Shown: piece by piece, positions 37,273 to 45,067 of the stretch
How the letters are laid out: every line of letters starts with the position of its first letter
Position numbering within the stretch: position 1 is the stretch's first letter
Source: a bacterium
GTDB taxonomy: Bacteria; Cyanobacteriota; Vampirovibrionia; Gastranaerophilales; Gastranaerophilaceae
DNA length: 45,067 bases
Direction of reading: 5' to 3'
Assembly: GCA_017467605.1 (NCBI GenBank)
Contig: JAFUSQ010000024.1
Location: 1-45,067 of the forward strand
Translations under genes and position numbers: made by a program
Notes under the pieces: model-generated
Told to the model about the DNA's origin: nothing
What the model saw: the letters and a program-made list of their open reading frames with translations, nothing else
Database searches by the model: none

Positions 37273-38166
37273 TTATTTATTTCTTCTTTGCTCTTTTTGC
37301 TGCTTTGAACCGCGATTTGAATATGATAATTCAGAATACGGCAAATCTTGCTCATTAAATGTTGCTTTTAATGATTCTATATTGTTTCTCAAATATTGCT
37401 CAACCGCTTTATCTCCCGGTATAAAATTAGCTGCCAAAGCTCCGTCTTTACCAAAACGCAAAACTACTGAAATATTTTGATCAAAATCAACTCTTAAAGG
37501 TTGATTATTTTCTTTTGCAGTATTTATTGCATTTAACAAAGCCTGAGATATTTGAACATTTTGTCTGACTTTAGAAGCATCTGCTCCGCTGCTTATCATA
37601 CTTTGTGCTTGAGACACGATATTTTGAGTTGATATATTATCATTTTGAGTAAGCGCAATAAAGAACTCAGCATCAGATTGAGTCATTGAAAGATTATTAG
37701 TGAAATTAAAACTCAACATTCCATTGTCATTATTTAACTCAGACATTGCAAAAACACCTTCGCTAGCGGGAACAGCAGTTGAATTATTAATCATTTGTCT
37801 TATATCATTCGTCAACATATTATTAGCATCATTCATAGAAAGAGATGCAAACTTTGAGGCATCATTTTCATTTGCTTCTACTTGATTATCCGAAATATTT
37901 TCATCAGACTCAACATTTTGTTTAGCCTCAGATTTTTTAGTTTTTTCTTGTTTTTCAACTTTTTCTTCTTTTGTTTCAGTATTAGTTTTGTTTTCTACTT
38001 CTTTTTTATCATCTTTTTTTTCTGTAGTTGTAACCTTATCCATTTCTTCTTTAAATGAAGAATCAGCAGATGATTTTTGCATAATTGGCGAATTTGAATT
38101 CGCATTTTTTGCAGCTGATACTGCTGCACTGTTCATAGATGAAGATGTTGTTGAATTAATACTCAT
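37273..38166 (-). CDS. fliK: Flagellar hook-length control protein (FliK-like)
   Basis: The 297-residue protein has a disordered, Lys/Glu/Asn/Ser-rich first half (about 1-110), as in FliK rulers, and a C-terminal domain (about 215-280: QPLRVDFDQNISVVLRFGKDG, LRNNIESLKATFNEQDL) that matches the Flg_hook/FliK switch domain which binds FlhB. A Gln/Arg/Lys-rich end follows. It starts one base after the fliJ stop. FliK halts hook growth and switches export to filament substrates. Sequence similarity is modest; position supports the call. Confidence 0.72.
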   Translation of the reverse strand: MSINSTTSSSMNSAAVSAAKNANSNSPIMQKSSADSSFKEEMDKVTTTEKKDDKKEVENKTNTETKEEKVEKQEKTKKSEAKQNVESDENISDNQVEANENDASKFASLSMNDANNMLTNDIRQMINNSTAVPASEGVFAMSELNNDNGMLSFNFTNNLSMTQSDAEFFIALTQNDNISTQNIVSQAQSMISSGADASKVRQNVQISQALLNAINTAKENNQPLRVDFDQNISVVLRFGKDGALAANFIPGDKAVEQYLRNNIESLKATFNEQDLPYSELSYSNRGSKQQKEQRRNK

Positions 38167-38167
38167 T

Positions 38168-38656
38168 TTAATTACCTTCTATTTCACTTAATTGTTTCAT
38201 TATTTCCTGTTCGTCTTCAATTGCTCTTTCCTGCGCTTGTTTAAAGAATCTTGTAACACCCAGTTCGGAGAATTGTTTTAATTCTGCTGCCTTTTCTTCG
38301 GCAAGATATAATTCTTTATTCTTTTCTTTGTGCTTTTCCAAAACTTTTACGGCTTGCTCGCATTTCACAAGTTTTGCAACTTCTATATCTAAAAGTCTTT
38401 GGAGTTCTTGCCTTTTTGCTTCAAGTTCTTCTGCTTTAGCCCAAAGGTGTTTAAGAAAGTTATCATATGACTCATATAACATAGGATCTGCAGTTCTCAT
38501 ACCATTTTTTGTATCCAGAATATCCTGATTATTCTTTTTTATATCCTGTTCCGCTTGATAAACTGCCTGCTGAGCTTTTTGAACTTTCATTCTTTGCTCC
38601 TCTTTTTGGTTTATCCTAAAGTCTAAAACCTTCTGCAATCTATACCGGAATGGCAT
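38168..38656 (-). CDS. fliJ: Flagellar export chaperone FliJ
   Basis: The 162-residue protein is one long antiparallel coiled coil and begins MPFRYRLQKVLDFRINQKEE, the usual FliJ opening. FliJ acts as the stalk that links the FliI ATPase ring to FlhA in the flagellar type III export apparatus. It is the first gene of the fliJ-fliK-hook/rod operon (38656 to 36418). FliI and other export genes are not in the window. Confidence 0.85.
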   Translation of the reverse strand: MPFRYRLQKVLDFRINQKEEQRMKVQKAQQAVYQAEQDIKKNNQDILDTKNGMRTADPMLYESYDNFLKHLWAKAEELEAKRQELQRLLDIEVAKLVKCEQAVKVLEKHKEKNKELYLAEEKAAELKQFSELGVTRFFKQAQERAIEDEQEIMKQLSEIEGN

Positions 38657-38760
38657 GCTAACTACTCTTTCTTGCTTTTATTATGTATTACATTTCAAGA
38701 GTAATAAACATCTAAATGTATGATATTGTATTAATGATGATTTTATAAAAGTCAACAAAG

Positions 38761-38800
38761 AGAGAGGGGGAATTTTATTAAAATAAAATTCCCCCTCTCT
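38761..38800 (-). terminator. Terminator after the S1-domain gene
   Basis: An 18-bp perfect stem (38761-38778 with 38783-38800, loop TAAA) lies 18 bases after the stop of the leftward S1-domain gene; CTTTGTTG follows on the minus strand. Confidence 0.8.
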
Positions 38801-38818
38801 TAATTCACAAATTTTAAA

Positions 38819-39907
38819 TTATTCTTCCGGAGCTGCTTCGTCTTCAATCGTTCCTTGTTCATGAACCGATAAAGCAATTCGCTTATCATCAGGATTAAAT
38901 TTTAGAATATATGTACTTATTTTATCTCCAACTTTAACAATTGATTTGGATTCATTCTGATAATCAACGACTTCATTATGAGGAAGCAAAGCTTCAACCC
39001 CCGGAAATACTTCAATAAAAGCACCAAAGTGTTTTAATCTTGTTACAGTACCTTCAACCTTGTCACCCTCTTTAATTTTATCAGAAGCTTCAATCCAAGG
39101 ATCCGGCTCTAAATTTTTCAAACTCAAAGAGACTCTTTGTTTATCATGATCAACTGCTATAACTTCAACATCAATTTTATCACCGACTTTTAAAATATCA
39201 GTCGGGTGATCAATCCATCTCCAAGATAATTGAGATAAAGGCAGCAAGCCATCAAGTCCTCCCAAATCGATAAATGCACCAAAATCAGTAATTCTTACAA
39301 CTTCACCTTTTACAACTTGACCAGGTTCAATTTGGGAGAAAATATTTTTTCTTGCTTCTTCAGCCGTATCTTCATAAACCTTTTTATTAGATAGAATAAA
39401 ATTATTTTGCTGAACATCAAGAGTTAAAATTTTAAGTTCAAGTTTAGAACCTACTTCGATATCAGTTTCCTTAGTTCTTAATTGAGAAGAAGGGATAAAA
39501 CCTCTGACACCTGAGACTTCAACCAATACACCGCCTTTGACAACGTTAACGACAGTACCCAAAATTGTTTCATCAGAAGATTTTGCTTTTTCAAGTTCTT
39601 TCCATGCATAAGCAAAATCAACTTTCTTCTTAGAGAGTAAAAACTTGCCGTCTTCGTCTTCTTCCTTAATTATAAGGAACTCGCCTTCATCACCTTTTTT
39701 ATATCTGTCTTCAGGATTTTCACCCTTTTCGACTGCCTCATAAGAAGGGATAATTGCAGTAGTTTTTGCACCAATATCAACCATAACTCCTTGGCTGTCA
39801 AAGCCGCAAATAACTCCCTTTACTAAATCACCTTTTTGAAACTTATAATCATACTGCTCAAGTAAAGCTTCAAAATCTAATTCTGCTTTTTCCTTTTTTG
39901 TTGCCAT
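38819..39907 (-). CDS. rpsA: Ribosomal protein S1-like, four S1 domains
   Basis: The start at ATG 39907 is chosen for GGAG six bases before it (an in-frame ATG at 39925 is further upstream), giving 362 residues. Four S1 RNA-binding domains are seen: about 24-95 (GDLVKGVICGFDSQGVMVDIG), 110-175 (GTVVNVVKGGVLVEVSG), 195-265 (VKGEVVRITDFGAFIDLGGL) and 280-350 (VEGTVTRLKHFGAFIEVFPG). S1 helps dock mRNA on the 30S subunit. Four domains is shorter than the six of E. coli and near the three to four of cyanobacterial and Gram-positive forms. A short acidic tail follows. Confidence 0.92.
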   Translation of the reverse strand: MATKKEKAELDFEALLEQYDYKFQKGDLVKGVICGFDSQGVMVDIGAKTTAIIPSYEAVEKGENPEDRYKKGDEGEFLIIKEEDEDGKFLLSKKKVDFAYAWKELEKAKSSDETILGTVVNVVKGGVLVEVSGVRGFIPSSQLRTKETDIEVGSKLELKILTLDVQQNNFILSNKKVYEDTAEEARKNIFSQIEPGQVVKGEVVRITDFGAFIDLGGLDGLLPLSQLSWRWIDHPTDILKVGDKIDVEVIAVDHDKQRVSLSLKNLEPDPWIEASDKIKEGDKVEGTVTRLKHFGAFIEVFPGVEALLPHNEVVDYQNESKSIVKVGDKISTYILKFNPDDKRIALSVHEQGTIEDEAAPEE

Positions 39908-40014
39908 AACTAACTCCATTGTCAAATAGACACTACCATTACTATCATGGTGATAATACTAGCAGATTTCTAAAAATATGTAAAGGTTTGTTAATTTTGC
40001 TTAATATTTACAAA

Positions 40015-40326
40015 TTAAGCATTAGCTTTTGTAAACATGCCGGCTATAGCATTAAAAAATGAATTTTCGACTGATTTTCTATCCCCGGAAACGGCATAGC
40101 CATCACTTGGGACCCAAGCATCACCTGATTTTACTTCATTTACACAAACAAAATTTTCATCATCAAGAGATAATCTGACTCTGCTTGATGGGGTTTGTTG
40201 AATGATATGCTCTGATTTAACGGAAGAAAAGTGTTCTCTTACTTTTAATCTGTTTGTTTTAAAATAACGATTAACCATTTTTTGTGCTTCATGTGTGTCT
40301 TTTCCGATTGTTGATGTTCTAATCAT
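40015..40326 (-). CDS. Unknown 103-residue protein
   Basis: A clear AAGGAG site precedes ATG 40326. The product is soluble and mixed alpha/beta (SRVRLSLDDENFVCVNEVKS in the middle, ENSFFNAIAGMFTKANA at the end). No signal peptide, no known motif. It lies between valS and the S1-domain gene, 88 bases before the upstream regulatory region of the latter, on the same strand. I cannot assign a role. Confidence 0.68.
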   Translation of the reverse strand: MIRTSTIGKDTHEAQKMVNRYFKTNRLKVREHFSSVKSEHIIQQTPSSRVRLSLDDENFVCVNEVKSGDAWVPSDGYAVSGDRKSVENSFFNAIAGMFTKANA

Positions 40327-40382
40327 GTATAACTCCTTTTTACAATATGTATAAAACCCATAAAAAAATTTTTTGCCAGCAA

Positions 40383-40412
40383 ATAGGATAATCTTTTAAA
40401 AGATTATCCTAT
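40383..40412 (-). terminator. Terminator after valS
   Basis: A perfect 15-bp palindrome (40383-40397 with 40398-40412) lies 26 bases after the valS stop. The minus strand reaches a T-rich run about 15 bases further on. Its lack of a loop also allows cruciform formation. Confidence 0.65.
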
Positions 40413-40437
40413 CCTATTTTATTAAGAGCTATACAAA

Positions 40438-43086
40438 TTATGCCTTTAAAGAAGCTATTAATTCATTTATTGCATCTTCCTGAACCAATATTTCTTCAAT
40501 TCTGCCTTTAGTTTGATTAATCAAATCTTCAGGAGCATTAGAAACAAACTTAGGATTATTCATTCTGCCTTCCAAAGACTTACGTTCATTTTGTAATTTG
40601 CCTAACTTCTTTTCTTGTCTTGCAATCTCAGCATTGAAATCAATCAAATTCTCAAGTGAAACAACAATTTTTGAAGCCGATACAACTGCAGTAGCAGATT
40701 TTTTAGCAACAGGCGCAGTTGCAGCAGAATAAGTTATATTTTCAACTTTTGCCATACGTTTAATATAACTTTCAATAGCTTCAAATATTGGTTTTTCAGA
40801 ATCAACAGCCTGAATTTCAATATCAAATTTCAAACTCATAGGTATATTAAAACTTTGTCTGAGATTTCGTAAAGATTTAATTGTTTCAAATACAAGCTCC
40901 ATTTCCTTAGCTTCATCTTTGAATACTAATTTGTCACTGTAAACAGGATAATCAGCAAGCATGATAGCACTGAAATCTGTATTTTGCGGAATCAATTGCC
41001 ATACTCTTTCTGTTATATGAGGCATTATCGGGTGTAAAAGTCTCAATGACATATCAAGTACATACCTTAATACTCTTTGAGTATTCAATTTTAATGATTC
41101 ATCTTGAAGCTGAATTTTAGCAATTTCAACATACCAATCACAATATGAATTCCAAAAGAAATCGTAAAGAATATGAGCAGTTTCACCTATTCTATAATTT
41201 TCAATATTAGAATTAACTTCTTTTGCCACATCATTTAAGCCGTTCAATATCCACTTATCGGCAATTGTTAACTTATCAAAATCAATATCATTATTATCAA
41301 CTCCTTCAAGATTCATAAGGACAAATCTTGAAGCATTCCAAATTTTATTCGCAAAGTTTCTGCCGTACTCAAAACGTTCATCGGAAATTTTAATATCCTG
41401 ACCGCCATAAGTACAAAGTGAAGTCATAGTAAATCTTAAAGCATCACAACCGTATTTATCGATAATCACAACAGGATCAATTGTATTGCCCTTTGATTTA
41501 GACATTTTTTGACCTTTTTCATCACGAATTAAACCATGTATATAAACAGTAGAAAACGGAGCTTTTCCTGTGAATTCCAACCCCATGGTTATCATTCTTG
41601 CAACCCAGAAGAAAATAATATCAAATCCTGTTACAAGAGTTGTTGTAGGATAGAATTTTTTAAAATCTTCACTATCCGTATTTGGCCAGCCCATGGTTGA
41701 GAACGGCCATAAACCTGAAGAAAACCAAGTATCTAAAACATCAGTTTCCTGTTCCCAAATAGCAGGGTCAGGATTTTCCTTTGCAACTATCATTTCCCCT
41801 GTTTGTTTGTTATGATATGCAGGGATTTGGTGTCCCCACCAAAGTTGACGGGAAATACACCAATCACGAATATTTTCCATCCAGCCTAAATAATTCTTTT
41901 CCCAGCGTTCGGGAATAAACTTAATTCTGCCATCTTTTACGGCTTTTATAGCTTCTTGAGCCAGAGGTTTCATTTTTACAAACCATTGTTCGGAAAGTAA
42001 CGGTTCAATTGTTGTTCCGCAGCGCTGACATTTACCGACATTATGTTCATGTTCACGTGTTCGTAATAATGAATGATTATATTCAAGCATACCGATAATT
42101 TGCTTGCGAGCTTCATACCTGTCAAGTCCATGAAGATTTGAAGGAACTTCTCCGCAGGCCTTCATCTTACCCTGCTCGTCTATAACCCAAATCGGTTCAA
42201 AGCCATGACGTTTCCCGACTTCAAAGTCATTCGGATCATGTGCCGGTGTAATCTTAACCGCTCCGGTTCCAAAATTTTTATCAACATATTCATCTGCAAT
42301 AATGGGGATTTCTCTGCCGGTTAAAGGTATAACAACGGTTTTGCCAATAAGCTCTGAATATTTATGATCATCAGGGTGAACCGCAATTGCAACATCACCG
42401 AAAATAGTTTCAGGACGGGTAGTTGCAACAATTATTGCTCCGCTTTCACCTTTTAAAGGATAAGAAATTTCCCATAAATGCCCTTGTTCAGTTTCATACT
42501 CTGTTTCAACATCAGATATTGCAGACTGACAGCGAGGACACCAGTTAACAATATATGCGCCTTTATATATCAAACCTTTTTCATAAAGTCTTACAAAAAC
42601 TTCTTTAACGGCATCAGAACAACCTTCATCGAATGTAAATCTTTCTCTTGTTCGGTCAAATGATGCACCCAAACGTTTACATTGGTCAAGAATCCTTGAT
42701 TTATGAGCATTTGCCCATTCCCAAGTCTTTTCTAAAAACTTATCTCTGCCCAAATCGTGACGAGATAAACCTTGTTCTCTAAGCTGTTTCTCTACAACGT
42801 TTTGAGTCGCAATACCTGCATGGTCAGTCCCAGGAACCCAAAGAGTTTCATAACCGCTCATTCTGTGATAACGTACGAGAATATCTTGCAAAGTTTCGTC
42901 CAATGCATGTCCCATGTGCAAGACGCCCGTAACATTCGGAGGCGGAATTACGATAGAATAAGGTTTTTTAGGACTTTTCGCATCTGCCTTAAAAAACTCA
43001 TGTTCTTCCCAAAATTTGTAAATACTTTCTTCTGTTTCCTTCGCATTATAAACGGTAGGTAAATCTTCAATTTTAACTGCTGGCAT
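40438..43086 (-). CDS. valS: Valyl-tRNA synthetase
   Basis: The 882-residue class I synthetase charges tRNA-Val. It has the HIGH motif as HMGH (residues 57-60, after PPPNVTGVL), the CP1 editing domain (about 190-330; TTRPETIFGDVA, GTGAVKITPAHDPND), the KMSKS motif (about 525), the anticodon-binding helical domain (about 610-760) and the C-terminal coiled coil (about 820-880, EIARQEKKLGKLQNERKSLE). All are intact and length is normal. A TTAAGAGGAT site precedes the ATG. It is transcribed alone or with the small gene at 40326. Confidence 0.97.
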   Translation of the reverse strand: MPAVKIEDLPTVYNAKETEESIYKFWEEHEFFKADAKSPKKPYSIVIPPPNVTGVLHMGHALDETLQDILVRYHRMSGYETLWVPGTDHAGIATQNVVEKQLREQGLSRHDLGRDKFLEKTWEWANAHKSRILDQCKRLGASFDRTRERFTFDEGCSDAVKEVFVRLYEKGLIYKGAYIVNWCPRCQSAISDVETEYETEQGHLWEISYPLKGESGAIIVATTRPETIFGDVAIAVHPDDHKYSELIGKTVVIPLTGREIPIIADEYVDKNFGTGAVKITPAHDPNDFEVGKRHGFEPIWVIDEQGKMKACGEVPSNLHGLDRYEARKQIIGMLEYNHSLLRTREHEHNVGKCQRCGTTIEPLLSEQWFVKMKPLAQEAIKAVKDGRIKFIPERWEKNYLGWMENIRDWCISRQLWWGHQIPAYHNKQTGEMIVAKENPDPAIWEQETDVLDTWFSSGLWPFSTMGWPNTDSEDFKKFYPTTTLVTGFDIIFFWVARMITMGLEFTGKAPFSTVYIHGLIRDEKGQKMSKSKGNTIDPVVIIDKYGCDALRFTMTSLCTYGGQDIKISDERFEYGRNFANKIWNASRFVLMNLEGVDNNDIDFDKLTIADKWILNGLNDVAKEVNSNIENYRIGETAHILYDFFWNSYCDWYVEIAKIQLQDESLKLNTQRVLRYVLDMSLRLLHPIMPHITERVWQLIPQNTDFSAIMLADYPVYSDKLVFKDEAKEMELVFETIKSLRNLRQSFNIPMSLKFDIEIQAVDSEKPIFEAIESYIKRMAKVENITYSAATAPVAKKSATAVVSASKIVVSLENLIDFNAEIARQEKKLGKLQNERKSLEGRMNNPKFVSNAPEDLINQTKGRIEEILVQEDAINELIASLKA

Positions 43087-43174
43087 AATTTTATCCTCTT
43101 AACCTAAAATGTATACAATCAGAATAACACAAAAATACCATTAAAAAATCTAATGTAACAAAAGTTGTAAATTC

Positions 43175-43203
43175 TTGAAAATAAGTTGCCTATGTGTTAT
43201 ACT
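43175..43203 (+). promoter_or_regulatory. Promoter of the prepilin/S74 gene
   Basis: TTGAAA (43175-43180) and TATACT (43198-43203) are spaced by 17 bases. A GGAG ribosome site at 43226-43229 precedes ATG 43238. The gene therefore seems to be expressed on its own. Confidence 0.65.
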
Positions 43204-43237
43204 TAAAGAATAGAATAGTTATTCTGGAGTTTAGATT

Positions 43238-45049
43238 ATGAGGATTAAAGACAATAAAAAGAAGGCATATACTTTAGCTGAAATCATGATTGTAATACTT
43301 ATATTAACAATCATATTTGCAGCATTTGCTCCGTTTTTTACCAAACGTACAATGACCAATTACGGCAGCCGTTACAATGTTTGGCAGTATGCGAACAGAA
43401 CAGCATTTGACGCGTATTCTGATCCCGGTAAAGCTACAAATACTGCTCAATTATTTTTCGGGGTTACTCCAAATGACAGAAGTGATGTTACCAGTACATT
43501 GCTACCTTCATCTAAAATAGTAGTTCGTTCAGGATATGTTACTTCTACAAAAATGCTCCAAAGACAAATTCAGTTCAGATACGGCAGAACAGGCGAAAAA
43601 GATGCCGGAACATTTGCCGGAACTTGGTTTATGAATGGTAAAAACCTCTTTTTAGGAAGTGCTTACCCAACTGTAAACTTAACTAATACCGGAGCAATGA
43701 ATAACGTTGCAATAGGTGTTGGTGCTTTGAATAACGTTACAACATCAAAAGGTAATACCGCTGTAGGTTATAATGCTCTTTCAGTAGCCTCAACAAGTAA
43801 AAATAATTTAGCAATTGGTGCATATGCCGGCTCTAATACAAACGGTAATGATAATACTCTTGTCGGTTATTATGCCGGAAAAAGTACTACCGGAAGTAAT
43901 CAAACTGCAATTGGCTACATGGCTATGGGTCAAAGCAGCGGAAGCCCATCAGGGATTAATACTTATATTGGTGCTTGGGCAGGAAACAATGTTTCAAGTT
44001 CATCATATGCTAACGTTGGTATAGGAACCTATACTATGGCTAATAGCTCAGTCTCAGGACACCATAACGTTGCAGTTGGGGCCTATGCTCTTAAAAATTT
44101 AACATCAGGCTCTTATAACGTTGCAATCGGATACAATGCCTGCGGAGAAGTTACAACCGGTTCTCGTAAAACTTGTATCGGATATAATTCAGGACCGCAC
44201 GAGAGAACAACCGCAGACTTTTTAGGTGGTCGGACTGATGATATTGAGCGTACATATATCGGATCTAAACCTTATAATTTTGGCGGTGATGCAGTATTAG
44301 AAATTCATAATCCGAATCCAAATCCTGAAGATTCACAAACTAATAAAGTTCCTGTTAATTCAGGGATTCCGGCTATCACAGGAATATTAAGCAGTGAAAA
44401 TAGAAACGGTAGAAATGCTTCCGGTGATGGTTCAGGTTCGGTATCTAATACAACTACTATAGTTAACGGTAATTTAATTGTAAGAGGACGACCATATTTT
44501 ACAACCGGAGCGACATTACACCATTTCCATGACGATAATATATTGCCTGATCGTGCCCCGGTAAGATATTACGGTTACTTGTATGAAAGCGATACAAACT
44601 ATGCAAAATGTGCAACAACTTATGCTACTTATAGCTTTAATTCAAAATGTATAAATATGAACACTTCTACATCAGACAGAAGATTAAAAAATATCGGTAC
44701 AAGATATACTTACGGACTTGATAAAATAAACGAATTAAAAGTTTATAATTACACATTTAAAGATGATAAAAACAAATCTCCGCATGTTGGTGTAATTGCG
44801 CAAGAATTGCAGAAAGTATTTCCAAATTCAGTATTTAAAGGAACTGACGGATATTTAAGAATTCGTTGGGACGAAATGTTCTACGCAGTAATCAATTCTA
44901 TAAAAGAATTAGATGCCAAAGTTGTTGCACTTGTTAAAAGAACAACAAATGTAGAAACTCAAATTTCAAAACTGGAAAAAGAAAATATTGAATTGAAATA
45001 TCAGGTTGAGAACTTAGCTTCAAGAGTTAACAAATTGAAGGCCCAATAA
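43238..45049 (+). CDS. Prepilin-anchored fibre with adhesin-like repeats and S74 chaperone
   Basis: The 603-residue protein joins three modules. (1) Residues 1-38 are a prepilin signal and helix: KKKA then YTLAEIMIVILILTIIFA, with Glu at +5 after the likely cut. (2) Residues 155-320 hold about ten 16-19-residue repeats of the form N-x-A/V-IG-x-x-A-x (NVAIGVGAL, NTAVGYNAL, NLAIGAYAG, NVAIGYNAC), like the head repeats of YadA-type trimeric adhesins. (3) Residues 475-603 are a Peptidase_S74 intramolecular chaperone: TSDRRLKNI with the Ser479/Lys484 dyad, PHVGVIAQELQKVFP, and a final coiled coil (LEKENIELKYQVENLASRVN). In phage tail spikes this domain drives trimer folding and cuts itself off before the Ser. 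A self-processing trimeric surface fibre is inferred. Confidence 0.9.
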   Translation: MRIKDNKKKAYTLAEIMIVILILTIIFAAFAPFFTKRTMTNYGSRYNVWQYANRTAFDAYSDPGKATNTAQLFFGVTPNDRSDVTSTLLPSSKIVVRSGYVTSTKMLQRQIQFRYGRTGEKDAGTFAGTWFMNGKNLFLGSAYPTVNLTNTGAMNNVAIGVGALNNVTTSKGNTAVGYNALSVASTSKNNLAIGAYAGSNTNGNDNTLVGYYAGKSTTGSNQTAIGYMAMGQSSGSPSGINTYIGAWAGNNVSSSSYANVGIGTYTMANSSVSGHHNVAVGAYALKNLTSGSYNVAIGYNACGEVTTGSRKTCIGYNSGPHERTTADFLGGRTDDIERTYIGSKPYNFGGDAVLEIHNPNPNPEDSQTNKVPVNSGIPAITGILSSENRNGRNASGDGSGSVSNTTTIVNGNLIVRGRPYFTTGATLHHFHDDNILPDRAPVRYYGYLYESDTNYAKCATTYATYSFNSKCINMNTSTSDRRLKNIGTRYTYGLDKINELKVYNYTFKDDKNKSPHVGVIAQELQKVFPNSVFKGTDGYLRIRWDEMFYAVINSIKELDAKVVALVKRTTNVETQISKLEKENIELKYQVENLASRVNKLKAQ

Positions 45050-45050
45050 A

Positions 45051-45067
45051 ATAAGTAAGTAAGTAAG
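45051..45067. repeat. Tetranucleotide tandem repeat at the window edge
   Basis: TAAG is repeated four times at 45052-45067, starting a few bases after the stop of the prepilin/S74 gene and running to the edge of the window, so its full length is not visible. Confidence 0.6.

Noticed and set aside
43690-44200. Repeated DNA pattern that could suggest a CRISPR-like or satellite array
   Set aside because: The periodicity is at protein level (N-x-A-IG units of 16-19 residues) inside an intact frame; the DNA copies are not identical and there are no spacers.

Overview
The window is a low-GC bacterial chromosome segment whose gene content points to a Gram-negative, fermentative, flagellated gut bacterium, most likely of the cyanobacterial sister lineage Gastranaerophilales/Melainabacteria (Vampirovibrionia). 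Supporting features are a KDO transferase (outer membrane with LPS core), a TonB-ExbB-ExbD system, single-chain pyruvate:ferredoxin oxidoreductase, flagellar export/hook genes, and an unusual number of stand-alone prepilin-like proteins. The lineage is an inference from this combination; no marker here was searched against a database.

Layout. 1-2.8 kb: a truncated prepilin-like gene divergent from an XRE regulator, a dicarboxylate/amino-acid symporter and a small secreted barrel-like protein. 2.95-9.62 kb: a compact integrative element inserted in tRNA-Phe. It has 50-bp direct repeats at its ends, a tyrosine integrase, an AlpA/excisionase-like protein, a replication initiator, a DnaB-type helicase, a divergent repressor/early-promoter switch and several small proteins. 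It has no capsid, tail or conjugation genes, so it looks like a phage satellite or minimal integrative replicon. 9.7-21.3 kb: infC, a LemA/DUF2207 operon, a TPR lipoprotein-like/periplasmic protein with dusB, two VirB10-like secreted proteins, a TonB-ExbB-ExbD-ExbD operon and a RelB/YafQ-type toxin-antitoxin pair. 21.3-30 kb: waaA, folK, a BaiN/YhiN flavoprotein, two prepilin-like genes each divergent from its own XRE regulator, thrS with a structured leader, and an unrecognised protein with RelA/SpoT-like motifs. 30-45 kb: nifJ, an unknown protein divergent from a fourth XRE regulator, tRNA-Pro, rsfS, rpiB, a flagellar run (fliJ, fliK-like, hook/rod protein), an S1-domain protein, valS, and a prepilin-headed protein that carries an adhesin-like repeat stalk and a tail-spike (S74) autoproteolytic chaperone.

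The most interesting items are (i) the prepilin / NxAIG-repeat / S74 chimera at 43238-45049, (ii) the tRNA-Phe element with an element-restricted 9-bp motif ACTGGCATG, present eight times in 6 kb and overlapping two start codons, (iii) the repeated divergent pairing of XRE regulators with prepilin-like genes, with inverted or repeated operator-like sequences between them, and (iv) a dispersed palindromic repeat that has become part of the leader of one prepilin.
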